A stretch of 36,411 nt of DNA from assembly GCA_029257865.1 (NCBI GenBank), contig JARIAN010000009.1:1-36411 (forward strand). The letters run 5' to 3'. Of this stretch, positions 16,513-25,574 are shown piece after piece; within the stretch, counting starts at the first letter, position 1; each line of letters begins with the position of its first letter. Under the pieces are notes generated by a model. That model saw only the letters and a list, made by a program, of their open reading frames with translations, was not told the origin of the DNA and ran no database searches. Origin of the DNA: Phocaeicola sp. (GTDB lineage: Bacteria; Bacteroidota; Bacteroidia; Bacteroidales; Bacteroidaceae). The translations under genes and the position numbers were made by a program.

Positions 16513-17895
16513 TTATCCGAACAAGGCTCTAAACGCCTCTTCCACGGTACTTACTCCTATCAATTCTATTTTAAATTTTTTACGGTCCAATCCTTGCAGA
16601 TTATGAGCAGGAAGCAACATCGACTCAAAGCCCAATTTGGCGGCTTCAGCAATACGCTGCTCTATTCGGTTCACCGGACGTAGTTCGCCGCTCAAACCCA
16701 CCTCACCTGTCATACAAACCCCTGCCTGAATAGCTGTATCGGTATGACTAGACAAAATAGCTCCTACAATAGAAAGGTCGATGGCCGGATCGTTCACCTT
16801 CAGTCCTCCTGCAATATTCAAGAATACATCCTTACGGTCCAACCTAAAGCCCACACGTTTCTCCAGCACAGCCAGCAACATATTCATCCTCCGCAAGTCA
16901 AACCCAGTGGCCGAACGCTGTGGCATACCATAAGCAGCCGTACTGGTCAACGCCTGCACCTCTATCAAGAAAGGTCGGAAACCCTCTACCGCACAAGCTA
17001 CAGCCACGCCGCTCAACTCCCTTCCATGATGCGAAAGGAAGAGTTCGGAAGGATTGGTCACTTCTCTCAACCCATCTTGCCTCATTTCATAAATACCTGT
17101 TTCATCTGTACTTCCGAAACGATTCTTCACGGCCCTCAGCATCCGGAAAAGATGTTGTCTGTCTCCTTCAAAATGCAATACAGTATCCACCATGTGCTCC
17201 AGCAACTTAGGTCCGGCAATGCTTCCCTCCTTATTTATATGTCCAATCAGAATAATAGGAGTAGCTGTTTGACGGGCCAGAATCATCAAGGCAGCCGTAC
17301 ACTCCCTCACCTGCACCATACTTCCAGCCGAAGTCTGCACCAGTTCCGAGGCTATAGTCTGTATGGAATCAATCACCACAATATCTGGAGCAGTACGGAT
17401 AATAAAGTCAGAAATCACCTGCAAAGAATTCTCGCAAGCAATGAACAAGTCAGATTCTTGAGGATGTGATATACGGTTGGCCCGCAACCTAATTTGAGTA
17501 GCACTCTCTTCTGCAGAAATATATAAGACCTTCTCGGTGCCAATACGCAGCATGTTCTGAAGTACCAAAGTAGACTTTCCTATGCCCGGCTCTCCCGCCA
17601 GCAACACCAACGAACCCTTCACCAGTCCTCCTCCAAGCACCCGGTTCAGTTCCTCATCAGGCAAAGGGATACGCTGCTCCTCTCCAGCAGTAATCTCACT
17701 CAAACGTCTAGGTTCCGGATGATTTCCTTCTCTCCGGTAGTTAGAACCGGAAAAAGAGGTAGCAGAAGTTTCTTTCCTTACCGTTTCTTCCACAAAAGTA
17801 TTCCACTCACCACACGACGGACATTTACCGGCCCACTTCAGAGACTCGTGTCCGCAACGACTGCATATATATATCGTTTTTTCTTTTCCTGCCAT
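16513..17895 (-). CDS. radA: DNA repair protein RadA/Sms
   Basis: 460 residues, normal length. The N-terminal zinc finger is formed by Cys11, Cys14, Cys25 and Cys28 (CSRCG...CPSCGEW). The RecA-like ATPase core has Walker A GEPGIGKST near residue 100, Walker B VVIDSIQT, and the RadA-specific KNRFG motif. The C-terminal third is the Lon-protease-like domain (NIAGGLKVNDPAIDLSIVGA) that lacks protease activity in this family. RadA promotes branch migration and processing of recombination intermediates. It has its own well-spaced promoter (17918-17948). Its upstream region has been separated from alaS by the susC operon. Confidence 0.96.
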   Translation of the reverse strand: MAGKEKTIYICSRCGHESLKWAGKCPSCGEWNTFVEETVRKETSATSFSGSNYRREGNHPEPRRLSEITAGEEQRIPLPDEELNRVLGGGLVKGSLVLLAGEPGIGKSTLVLQNMLRIGTEKVLYISAEESATQIRLRANRISHPQESDLFIACENSLQVISDFIIRTAPDIVVIDSIQTIASELVQTSAGSMVQVRECTAALMILARQTATPIILIGHINKEGSIAGPKLLEHMVDTVLHFEGDRQHLFRMLRAVKNRFGSTDETGIYEMRQDGLREVTNPSELFLSHHGRELSGVAVACAVEGFRPFLIEVQALTSTAAYGMPQRSATGFDLRRMNMLLAVLEKRVGFRLDRKDVFLNIAGGLKVNDPAIDLSIVGAILSSHTDTAIQAGVCMTGEVGLSGELRPVNRIEQRIAEAAKLGFESMLLPAHNLQGLDRKKFKIELIGVSTVEEAFRALFG

Positions 17896-17917
17896 TGAAT
17901 GTCATTATAAATCAATG

Positions 17918-17948
17918 CAAAATAACATATTATATCTTGAAGCGCAAA
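17918..17948 (-). promoter_or_regulatory. radA promoter
   Basis: On the minus strand TTTG (17948-17945), exactly 19 nt, then TTATTTTG (17925-17918), about 23 bp before the radA ATG. The element lies wholly on the radA side of the 24-bp repeat, so insertion of the susC operon would leave it intact. Confidence 0.6.
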
Positions 17949-17964
17949 ATATTTGCATAAAAAT

Positions 17965-17988
17965 CAAAAAAGGTCTTGCTCTCACAAA
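17965..17988 (+). repeat. Left copy of 24-bp direct repeat
   Basis: This sequence (core AAAGGTCTTGCTCTCACAAA) is identical over 24 bp to 25575-25598. Here it is an orphan: on the minus strand it equals the loop, 3' arm and U-tract of the alaS terminator but lacks the other arm, so it cannot fold as a terminator. It sits just upstream of the radA promoter. Confidence 0.9.
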
Positions 17989-18081
17989 TTCTCTCGTCAG
18001 AAAAAACAATAAAAAGCACCTTATTTAGTTTATTTTTCTAAAAATATGCATTTGACATTAACATTATTTACACACTTTCCC

Positions 18082-18112
18082 TTTGTTGCCATTTTTAAAT
18101 TATATTCCTTTG
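18082..18112 (+). promoter_or_regulatory. Putative susC operon promoter
   Basis: TTTG (18082-18085), 19 nt, then TTCCTTTG (18105-18112), one base off TAnnTTTG. It predicts a transcript start near 18120 and a leader of nearly 300 nt. A second candidate, TAACTTTA (18393-18400), is too close to the ATG to be convincing. Confidence 0.4.
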
Positions 18113-18130
18113 TATTTATAAAATAAACAG

Positions 18131-18151
18131 TTTATAAGAAATGCTTATAAA
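18131..18151 (+). repeat. Perfect hairpin near the susC transcript 5' end
   Basis: TTTATAAG and CTTATAAA form an 8-bp perfect stem with an AAATG loop, about 10 nt after the predicted transcript start. It could stabilise the leader or be a protein site. The stem is A/T-only, so the folding energy is low. Confidence 0.4.
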
Positions 18152-18414
18152 ATATTTTATTGTTAAAGCCTTAATTACTAATATAACATAAAAACTTAAT
18201 TGAATATAATATAATTATCAACATTTATAATCAATTTTATCAATACTAGAACTATACAATAAAAAGATTATGCCTATGCTACATACCTAAACTAACCCCA
18301 ACCTTAATTTAATTTAATATTTATTTTAACTATTTCGCTATCTGATTTTATTAGAACATCGGATAACAAGTAATATGTGAAACACATTTTTTTAACTTTA
18401 TCAACCAACAAACT

Positions 18415-21400
18415 ATGAAAAGGAGTAAAACCTCGCAATTGCTATTGCTATTGCTTATGGCTTCTGGGAATAGCCTTGCCTATTCTCATGACACTTCAAA
18501 TTCCAACAGTTTGTCTGTCGACCAACAGATGAACAAAGTAACAGTTAAAGGGTCTATTGTCGATGTAAATGGAGCCCCTCTCATTGGAGTAAGCATCCTT
18601 GAAAAAGGAACATCCAATGGAACTATTACCGACTTTGAAGGAAACTTTACATTAAACACCTACTCAAAAGCAATTCTAGAAATTTCTTACATTGGATACA
18701 AGACTTTGAGTCTTGCTGTCAAACCAGAAATGGGCAAGATAACAATGAAAGAGGATACCGAAGTCTTAGACGAAGTAGTAGTAACGGCCCTAGGTATTAA
18801 AAGAGCAGAAAAAGCATTGAGCTACAATGTACAACAAGTAAAATCAGAAGAGCTAGTACGAGTAAAAGATGCTAATTTTGTAAACTCATTAAATGGAAAA
18901 ATAGCTGGTGTCAACATTAACAAAAGTGCAACTGGTGTAGGTGGTGCAACACGTGTTGTCATGCGTGGAGCTAAATCCATAGAAGGAGACAACAATGCAT
19001 TATATGTCATTGATGGTATTCCTTTATTCAATTCCAATATGGGTAATACAGATAGTGGAATCATGGGTGAAGGACGTGCTGGAACCGAAGGTATTGCTGA
19101 CTTCAACCCAGAAGATATTGAAAGCATTTCTGTATTAAGTGGTCCTTCTGCTGCTGCATTGTATGGTAGTAGTGCTGCCAATGGAGTTATTTTGATAACA
19201 ACCAAAAAAGGCAAAGAAGGTAAGTTGTCGGTACAATTCTCTTCTTCTACAGAATTCAGCAAAGCTTACATAACACCAGAGTTCCAAAATACTTATGGCA
19301 ATAAAAAAGACATATTTGAAAGTTGGGGTGAAAAACTTCCTACTCCATCAGACTATGACCCCAAAGATGATTTCTTCAATACCGGAACAAACTTCATCAA
19401 CTCTTTGACTCTGAACACAGGAACAAAAAACAATCAAACTTTTGCATCTATATCATCAACCAATTCAGATGGTATTGTCCCCAACAACTCATACGACCGT
19501 TTGAATTTCACAATCAGAAACACTTCAACTTTCTTGAATGATAGGCTTCAACTTGATTTAGGGGCTTCATACGTAAAACAAAAAGATACTAATATGGTAT
19601 CACAAGGACGCTATTGGAATCCTGTTATGGCTGCATATCTTTTTCCACGCGGTGAAAACTTCAATGACATCAAGACTTTTGAACGATTTGATGACGGACG
19701 AAAACTTCCTGTAATGTATTGGCCAGTATCAGACGCTGCTTATGCTTCACAAAATCCTTATTGGACAGCATATCGCAATGTTTCAACAAATGACAAAAGC
19801 CGCTACATGTTTAATGTGGGATTAACCGTAAAGATTACAGAATGGATGAATGCCGTAGCACGCTACAGAATGGATGACTCTTATGTGAAGTTCGAGCGTA
19901 AAATATATGCTTCTTCCGACCAGGTTTTTGCTGAAGGAAAAAAAGGACATTATGAATACAGCAATTATAATGACCGCCAAGAATATGCAGATTTTATGCT
20001 AAACATTAACAAAAACATCAAAGATTTCTCTGTATCTGCCAATCTAGGATGGAGTTACTCAAACTATTGGGCATTACAAAGAGGCTATAAAGGTACATTG
20101 CTAGGTGTCCCCAATAAATTTGCCGCTTCAAACATTGACCCTGCTAACGGACGTATTTCAGAAAGTGGAGGTGACAGCAAAATCCGTAACCACGCAATCT
20201 TTGCTAATCTAGAAGTAGGATGGAAAAGTATGTTGTATTTAACTATGACTGGACGTAACGATTGGAACTCTCGTCTAGTTAACACCTCTGAAGAGTCTTT
20301 CTTCTATCCTTCTATCGGACTCTCAGCTATCATTTCTGAAATGGTAAAACTACCTGACTTCATCTCATATATGAAAGTCCGCGGTTCATATACAGAGGTA
20401 GGAGCCCCTGTATCACGTTCAGGATTAACTCCGGGAACTGTTACCACACCTATCATTGGAGGTAACCTGAAACCTACTGAAATTTATCCTTTCACAGACT
20501 TCAAAGCCGAACGTACAAAATCTTACGAATTTGGATTAAGTCTTCGCTTATGGAATAAATTCAATGCAGAAGTGACTTATTACAGATCAAACACTTATAA
20601 CCAGACTTTCTTAGGTACGCTTCCAGAATATACGGGCTACAAACAAATCTACCTACAAGCTGGTAACGTAGAGAACCATGGGTGGGAGGCTTCGTTTGGA
20701 TATAATGACCAATATAAAAATGGCTTGGCTCTATCATCTACTCTTACTTTCTCTAAGAATGTCAACAAAATCAAAGAAATGGTACACGATTACCATACCG
20801 ATTTGATGGATACTCCAATCAACATTTCAGAAGTAACCAAAGATGGAGGACGTATCATACTTAAAGAGGGAGGAAGCATTCATGACATTTATGCCAACAC
20901 ATTCTTTAAAAAAGATAGCCAAGGATTTGTTGATGTGGAAAGCGACGGTTCATTCAGCTTGGAAGCTGGAAATCCTGTCTACTTAGGAAAAACTTCTCCA
21001 GACTTCAATATGGGATGGAGCAATGCCTTGTCTTATAAAGGATTTGGCCTGAGTTTCTTAATCAACGGACGTTTCGGCGGCGTCGTTACTTCCTCTACAG
21101 AAGCTTTACTTGACCGCTTTGGTGTTTCAAAACGTTCTGCTGAAGCTCGCGACAATGGTGGAGCTTTACTTCCGGGACAAGGACGAGTAGATGCCAAAAC
21201 CTATTATCAGATGATTGGTACTGGAGACTACCAAACTTCAGGTTACTACCTTTATAGTGCAACCAATGTCCGCTTACAAGAGCTTACTTTTAGTTATACC
21301 ATGCCTAATAAATGGTTCAGAAATATACTGAAAGATGTAACCGTTTCATTTATTGCAAACAATCCATGGATGCTATATTGTGAAGCTCCATTTGATCCAG

Positions 21401-21498
21401 AACTAACACCATCTACCGCTACCTACGGACAAGGTAACGATTATTTTATGCAACCAAGTGTACGCAGCTTTGGCTTTGGCATTAAATTCAAACTTTAA
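18415..21498 (+). CDS. SusC/RagA-family TonB-linked outer-membrane protein
   Basis: 1027 residues. Signal peptide about 1-23. Residues about 42-115 are the carboxypeptidase-regulatory-like domain of SusC proteins (VKGSIVDVNGAPLIGVSILE, GTITDFEGNFTL). The TonB box LDEVVVTALG is followed by the plug (about 125-245: SLNGKIAGVNINKSATG, RVVMRGAKSIEGDNNALYVI, SGPSAAALYGSSAANGVILI) and a 22-strand barrel ending FGFGIKFKL. It imports oligosaccharides across the outer membrane using TonB energy, with the SusD-like lipoprotein as lid. It is the first gene of a four-gene operon; susD starts 15 bp after its stop. It is visibly richer in A/T-ending codons than radA or alaS on either side, consistent with acquisition from elsewhere. 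Confidence 0.96.
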   Translation: MKRSKTSQLLLLLLMASGNSLAYSHDTSNSNSLSVDQQMNKVTVKGSIVDVNGAPLIGVSILEKGTSNGTITDFEGNFTLNTYSKAILEISYIGYKTLSLAVKPEMGKITMKEDTEVLDEVVVTALGIKRAEKALSYNVQQVKSEELVRVKDANFVNSLNGKIAGVNINKSATGVGGATRVVMRGAKSIEGDNNALYVIDGIPLFNSNMGNTDSGIMGEGRAGTEGIADFNPEDIESISVLSGPSAAALYGSSAANGVILITTKKGKEGKLSVQFSSSTEFSKAYITPEFQNTYGNKKDIFESWGEKLPTPSDYDPKDDFFNTGTNFINSLTLNTGTKNNQTFASISSTNSDGIVPNNSYDRLNFTIRNTSTFLNDRLQLDLGASYVKQKDTNMVSQGRYWNPVMAAYLFPRGENFNDIKTFERFDDGRKLPVMYWPVSDAAYASQNPYWTAYRNVSTNDKSRYMFNVGLTVKITEWMNAVARYRMDDSYVKFERKIYASSDQVFAEGKKGHYEYSNYNDRQEYADFMLNINKNIKDFSVSANLGWSYSNYWALQRGYKGTLLGVPNKFAASNIDPANGRISESGGDSKIRNHAIFANLEVGWKSMLYLTMTGRNDWNSRLVNTSEESFFYPSIGLSAIISEMVKLPDFISYMKVRGSYTEVGAPVSRSGLTPGTVTTPIIGGNLKPTEIYPFTDFKAERTKSYEFGLSLRLWNKFNAEVTYYRSNTYNQTFLGTLPEYTGYKQIYLQAGNVENHGWEASFGYNDQYKNGLALSSTLTFSKNVNKIKEMVHDYHTDLMDTPINISEVTKDGGRIILKEGGSIHDIYANTFFKKDSQGFVDVESDGSFSLEAGNPVYLGKTSPDFNMGWSNALSYKGFGLSFLINGRFGGVVTSSTEALLDRFGVSKRSAEARDNGGALLPGQGRVDAKTYYQMIGTGDYQTSGYYLYSATNVRLQELTFSYTMPNKWFRNILKDVTVSFIANNPWMLYCEAPFDPELTPSTATYGQGNDYFMQPSVRSFGFGIKFKL

Positions 21499-21513
21499 AG
21501 AATATAACCTATT

Positions 21514-23157
21514 ATGAAAAATATAAACCGATACAAACTGTTGACTGGTATTTTTGCAGCATCAATGTTAGCTTCATGTAATTATGAAGATATCAACACC
21601 AACCCTTTTGAAATGACAGAAGAAGAAGGAGTCATGGATGGATTTGCCGTTGGAGGATTGATTACTAATATGGAAAAAATTGTTTTACCAACAGGTACAC
21701 AAGCTGAAGATACAGGTCCTGTAAATGATTATCAAATAGCATTCCACTTATCAGCTGACTGTTGGAGTGGGTTCTTTGGACAAAATAACACATGGAACAG
21801 TGGCAACTGCAACGTGAATTATTATTTACATGACCCATGGATTACTACTACCTATTCATACACTTATACTAAAGCACTGGATCCATGGAAAAAGTTGAAA
21901 GCCGCATCCGAAAAAAATAACACTCCTGAAATCTTTGCCCTTGCACAGATTCTAAAAATTTCAGCATGGCATAAGGCACTCGAAACTTTCGGTCCAATGC
22001 CTTACTCACATGCTGCAGATGAAACTACCAATATACCATTCGACTCAGAAAAAGATATTTACGAAGCTATTTTTAACGATCTATCTAAAGCTATCGAAGT
22101 ATTGACAGAAAAAGCTGTAAGCGGTATCAAAGTTATGCCCGACTATGATGTTGTATATGAAGGTAACAGTGAAAAATGGGTGAAATATGCCAACTCTTTA
22201 CTATTACGTTTAGCTATGCGAGTACGCTTTGCAGATGAAGCATTAGCAAAAAAATATGCAAGTCAAGCACTTAAACACTCCATCGGAGTTATGAAAGAGA
22301 AAGGGGATGAAGCTCAAATGAGTTCTGGCGCAGGTATTGTTTTACGTAATCCAATCTACTGGTTGGCTGACCAATATGATGAAACAAGAATGGGATCCTC
22401 TATGTTCTCTTACCTCGTAGGATATCAAGATCCTCGTCTTAGTTCCTACTTCCAACCTGCCAATGCAGCATCAACAGTAGCACAACAAGCTTTTGACGGC
22501 AAAAAGTATCAGGCAATTCCTGCTGGTCATATACATTCTAAAAAAGGACTTGCAGACAATGATTCACAATGTTATTACTATTTCTCCAAACCAAATATCA
22601 AAGGAGATACCCCAACATTTTGGCTTCGTACTTCTGAAGTACTATTTCTTCGTGCAGAAGCAGCTCTAGTATGGGGAGGAGAATTTGGTGATGCAAGTTC
22701 ACTTTATCAACAAGGTATTGAAATGTCTTTCCAAGAAAATGGAATCAACAGTTCTACAGATAGTTATATAAATTCAGGTAAATCTCCAATCCAACATCAA
22801 GTTACAGGAAGATATGGATTTAACTATCAAGCACCAACTCATGCTACTGTAAAATTTGAAGGCACACAAGAAGAGAAACTGGAAAAAATCATGATTCAAA
22901 AATGGATTGCCCTTTATCCTAATGGACAAGAGGCATGGACAGAATGGAGAAGAACTGGATATCCAAAGTTAAACCCTGTGCTGGAAAATAGAGGAAGTGC
23001 TCAAGGTGTTACCAAAGATAAAGGTATCCGACGTATGATATATCCCAACAGTTTTAAAAATACTAGCGAAACACAAGCTATCTATCAAGATGCCATAAAG
23101 AAACTCAGCAATGGTAAAGATAGCCCAACAACTACTTTATGGTGGGATTGCAAATAA
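21514..23157 (+). CDS. SusD/RagB-family nutrient-binding lipoprotein
   Basis: 547 residues. Lipoprotein signal with Cys22 (LASC) followed by NYEDINTNPFE, the start typical of the SusD-like_2 subgroup. Alpha-helical TPR-type regions carry conserved features such as LAQILKISAWHKALETFGPM, YANSLLLRLAMRVRF, TFWLRTSEVLFLRAEAAL and KIMIQKWIALYPNGQEAWTE. It should sit on the cell surface as the lid of the SusC barrel and bind the glycan. The gene is 15 bp downstream of susC and 26 bp upstream of the GH18 gene. The glycan is not deducible from this protein alone, but the GH18 partner points to N-acetylglucosamine-containing chains. Confidence 0.95.
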   Translation: MKNINRYKLLTGIFAASMLASCNYEDINTNPFEMTEEEGVMDGFAVGGLITNMEKIVLPTGTQAEDTGPVNDYQIAFHLSADCWSGFFGQNNTWNSGNCNVNYYLHDPWITTTYSYTYTKALDPWKKLKAASEKNNTPEIFALAQILKISAWHKALETFGPMPYSHAADETTNIPFDSEKDIYEAIFNDLSKAIEVLTEKAVSGIKVMPDYDVVYEGNSEKWVKYANSLLLRLAMRVRFADEALAKKYASQALKHSIGVMKEKGDEAQMSSGAGIVLRNPIYWLADQYDETRMGSSMFSYLVGYQDPRLSSYFQPANAASTVAQQAFDGKKYQAIPAGHIHSKKGLADNDSQCYYYFSKPNIKGDTPTFWLRTSEVLFLRAEAALVWGGEFGDASSLYQQGIEMSFQENGINSSTDSYINSGKSPIQHQVTGRYGFNYQAPTHATVKFEGTQEEKLEKIMIQKWIALYPNGQEAWTEWRRTGYPKLNPVLENRGSAQGVTKDKGIRRMIYPNSFKNTSETQAIYQDAIKKLSNGKDSPTTTLWWDCK

Positions 23158-23183
23158 CATTTTTTTAACATAATACTTGAAAC

Positions 23184-24293
23184 ATGAAAACCTTGAAAAA
23201 GTTAATATACCTGCTTCCCTTTATGGGACTGATGACAATACCTGCTTGTACAGATGTAGAAACCATAGAAGTAGAACATATTGGAGGACATAACACGGAA
23301 GGAGACAGTGAATATTATGCCAACTTACGTGCCTATAAACAAACCGCTTTCAATTATAACAGACCTGTAGCTTTCGGTTGGTTCTCAAACTGGGCACCAT
23401 CGGGTACTTATCGAAGAGGATACCTAACATCAATGCCAGACAGTATGGATATTGTGTCAATGTGGAGTGGAGCACCTAATCGTTACGAAATTACTCCAGA
23501 ACAAAAAGCTGATAAAGATTTTGTTCAAAAAGTTAAAGGAACTAAACTTTTGGAAGTTAGCTTATTATCTTATTTAGGAAAAGGAAGAACTCCTAATTCT
23601 ATTTATGAAGAAGTCGAAAAGCAAGCAGAAGCTGAAGGATGGAGTGAAGCAAAATTGAATGAAGCAAAGAAACAAGCCCGTTGGAAGTTTTGGGGCTTTG
23701 AAGGAGAATTTGAAAGTCCTAATCATTACGAAGCATTAGGACGTTTTGCCAAAGCATTATGCGATTCTCTTTACACTAGTGAATGGGACGGATTTGATGT
23801 AGACTGGGAAATTGGAAGTGGTGTATTTGATATGGATGGAACTTTATCTTACGACAGACATCTGATTTATCTGATAAAAGAAATGAATAAATACATTGGA
23901 CCTAAAACAGACCCTGAAGGTAAAGGTCATAAACTAATTTGTATTGATGGCCACTTTGGTGGATTGACTGAAGAATTGGATGGTTACGTAGATTATTGGA
24001 TTATACAAAGCTACGGAAACGGACATCCAGGTTGGGAATATTATAGATGTAACCCTAAAAAAATTATCTCTACCGAAAATTTTGAATCTTATGCTTCCAC
24101 CGGAGGATCTTTATTAGATCAAGCTGCTTCTATGCCTAGAGTTGGATATAAAGGAGGAGTAGGAGCATATCGTATGGATAATGACTATGATAATACACCC
24201 GACTATAAATGGATGCGTCAAGCCATTCAAATCAACCAAAAAGTCTTCAATGACTGGAAGAAAACTCAGGAAGGCTCGAATAAATCAAACTAA
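23184..24293 (+). CDS. GH18 glycoside hydrolase lipoprotein (endo-beta-N-acetylglucosaminidase-like)
   Basis: 369 residues. Lipobox Cys22 (IPAC) followed by an acidic stretch, so probably surface-exposed. The GH18 catalytic motif DxxDxDxE is intact as DGFDVDWE at residues 202-209: Glu209 is the expected acid/base and Asp207 should assist the substrate acetamido group. The beta-barrel context is also present: RPVAFGWFSNW early, LICIDGHFGG after the motif, and YWIIQSYGNG as the late substrate-binding strand. The size and operon setting resemble Bacteroides endoglycosidases that cut the GlcNAc-GlcNAc core of N-glycans rather than large chitinases; that specificity is inferred. A loop after the motif (GVFDMDGTLSYDRH) may shape the site. 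The next gene starts 68 bp downstream. Confidence 0.87.
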   Translation: MKTLKKLIYLLPFMGLMTIPACTDVETIEVEHIGGHNTEGDSEYYANLRAYKQTAFNYNRPVAFGWFSNWAPSGTYRRGYLTSMPDSMDIVSMWSGAPNRYEITPEQKADKDFVQKVKGTKLLEVSLLSYLGKGRTPNSIYEEVEKQAEAEGWSEAKLNEAKKQARWKFWGFEGEFESPNHYEALGRFAKALCDSLYTSEWDGFDVDWEIGSGVFDMDGTLSYDRHLIYLIKEMNKYIGPKTDPEGKGHKLICIDGHFGGLTEELDGYVDYWIIQSYGNGHPGWEYYRCNPKKIISTENFESYASTGGSLLDQAASMPRVGYKGGVGAYRMDNDYDNTPDYKWMRQAIQINQKVFNDWKKTQEGSNKSN

Positions 24294-24361
24294 TATCATT
24301 TAACAAGGAATGCTATTAAGATTAATATAAATTTTAATGTGTTCTGTAAAACAACTGAATT

Positions 24362-25492
24362 ATGAATAAATATCTATTCAAAAGTTTGGCATTCGGACTC
24401 ACTGCACTGCTAATGAATGCTTGTAATGATTCTGAAAGTGACTTGCTAAAGCCAAAAGTTTATTTCGAAAACAGAGAATATAACATTACAGTTGATGACA
24501 ACAAAGATGAAATAACTTTTAATCTGACCTCACGACTGTCATCTTCCGTATCCTCATCTGTTGAAGTTTCTTATTCTTTAGCTGACGAAGGAGTTGTAAA
24601 TAACTATAATACTCAATACGGAACAAACTATGAGTTTCTTGATGAGTCTCATGTCAGTCTCAGCCACAAGACATCTACAATACCAGAAGGTAGTCTATTC
24701 GCAAATACAGTAGAGCTTAAATTCTCCAACCTCAATGCTTTGGAAGAAGGGAAACCATATATTATGCCCATTACTGTACAATCTAGTTCTGTTGCCAATG
24801 AAGGAGGGAATATTGCTTATTTCTTAATCAACAAACCTTTGAAAATAACTCAAGTAGGAGAATTTAACAACGACTATATTTCAGTCAAATTTCCTGCTGG
24901 CACATTCTTTAAGTCCTTTACATACGAAACCTTACTCTATGTAAATTATTTTGGAGGCAACAATACCATTATGGGAACAGAAGGAGTTATGATTCTACGT
25001 ATTGGTGACATGACTCTACCTTCTAATAAAATTATAGAATTAGCAGGACGACAACATTACAATGTAAAAGATGAATTAAAAGAAAATCAATGGTATCATA
25101 TTGCTGCTACATATGACCAACCATCAGGAAAAACTGCAATCTATGTAAATGGAGAGAAATGGGCAGAGTCCAATTGGAGTATTCCTGGATTCGACCCGAA
25201 CTCTGATGTCGGTTTCAACATTGGCAAACTTGCAGGATTCCCTTGGGGAGAACGTCCTATAAATGGTTATATGAGTGAAATTAGAGTATGGAGCATTGCA
25301 CGTACTGAAAATCAACTTAAACAAAATATGCTAAATGTTGACCCTAAATCTGAAGGACTTGAGTTGTACTACAAACTGAATGGCTCAGAAACACAAGAAG
25401 GACTCAAAATTCAAGACTCAACAGGAAAAATTAATGCAGAAACCAGTGGTATTATCATAAAGAAATTGGAAAAGCCGGTTGACATTAAATAA
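24362..25492 (+). CDS. DUF1735-LamG surface lipoprotein
   Basis: 376 residues. Lipobox Cys21 (MNAC) followed by NDSESD, a surface-export-type acidic run. Residues about 30-160 match the DUF1735 (BT_3987-like N-terminal) beta domain: KVYFENREYNITVDD, VEVSYSLADEGVVNNYN, and EEGKPYIMPITVQS. Residues about 170-365 are a LamG/concanavalin-A-like jelly roll (NQWYHIAATYDQPSGKTAIY, GYMSEIRVWSIARTENQL, LELYYKLNGS). No catalytic residues are evident, so it probably binds the target glycan or glycoprotein beside the GH18 enzyme. DUF1735 is fused to GH18 in the family's namesake, which supports a shared N-glycan theme. It is the last gene of the operon, followed by a hairpin terminator. Confidence 0.85.
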   Translation: MNKYLFKSLAFGLTALLMNACNDSESDLLKPKVYFENREYNITVDDNKDEITFNLTSRLSSSVSSSVEVSYSLADEGVVNNYNTQYGTNYEFLDESHVSLSHKTSTIPEGSLFANTVELKFSNLNALEEGKPYIMPITVQSSSVANEGGNIAYFLINKPLKITQVGEFNNDYISVKFPAGTFFKSFTYETLLYVNYFGGNNTIMGTEGVMILRIGDMTLPSNKIIELAGRQHYNVKDELKENQWYHIAATYDQPSGKTAIYVNGEKWAESNWSIPGFDPNSDVGFNIGKLAGFPWGERPINGYMSEIRVWSIARTENQLKQNMLNVDPKSEGLELYYKLNGSETQEGLKIQDSTGKINAETSGIIIKKLEKPVDIK

Positions 25493-25510
25493 TGTATTAT
25501 AATTTACTAA

Positions 25511-25560
25511 AAAAGGGAAATTAGTTGGATTTCAATCTACCTCATTTTCCTTTTATCCCT
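25511..25560 (+). terminator. Terminator of the susC operon
   Basis: AAAAGGGAAATTAG (25511-25524) pairs with CTCATTTTCCTTTT (25541-25554), with one wobble and one mismatch, and the inner GGAT/ATCT closes the loop. The 3' side is T-rich. It lies inside the repeat-bounded segment, so the module brings its own terminator. Confidence 0.65.
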
Positions 25561-25574
25561 TTCGCTAAGTCTAC

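Larger units (their letters stand above)
17896..18414. other. Long A/T-rich divergent region between radA and susC
   Basis: No coding ORF or RNA gene is visible in these roughly 520 bp. From left to right it holds the radA promoter, the left copy of the 24-bp direct repeat (17965-17988), a susC promoter candidate (18082-18112), and a susC leader of about 300 nt with two small hairpins (18131-18151, and TATCTGAT/ATCGGATA near 18340-18365). It is extremely A/T-rich compared with the backbone genes. Confidence 0.6.

Noticed and set aside
18393-18400. TAACTTTA as the susC promoter
   Set aside because: It is 15 bp from the start codon, lacks the final G of the -7 consensus and has no -33 partner.
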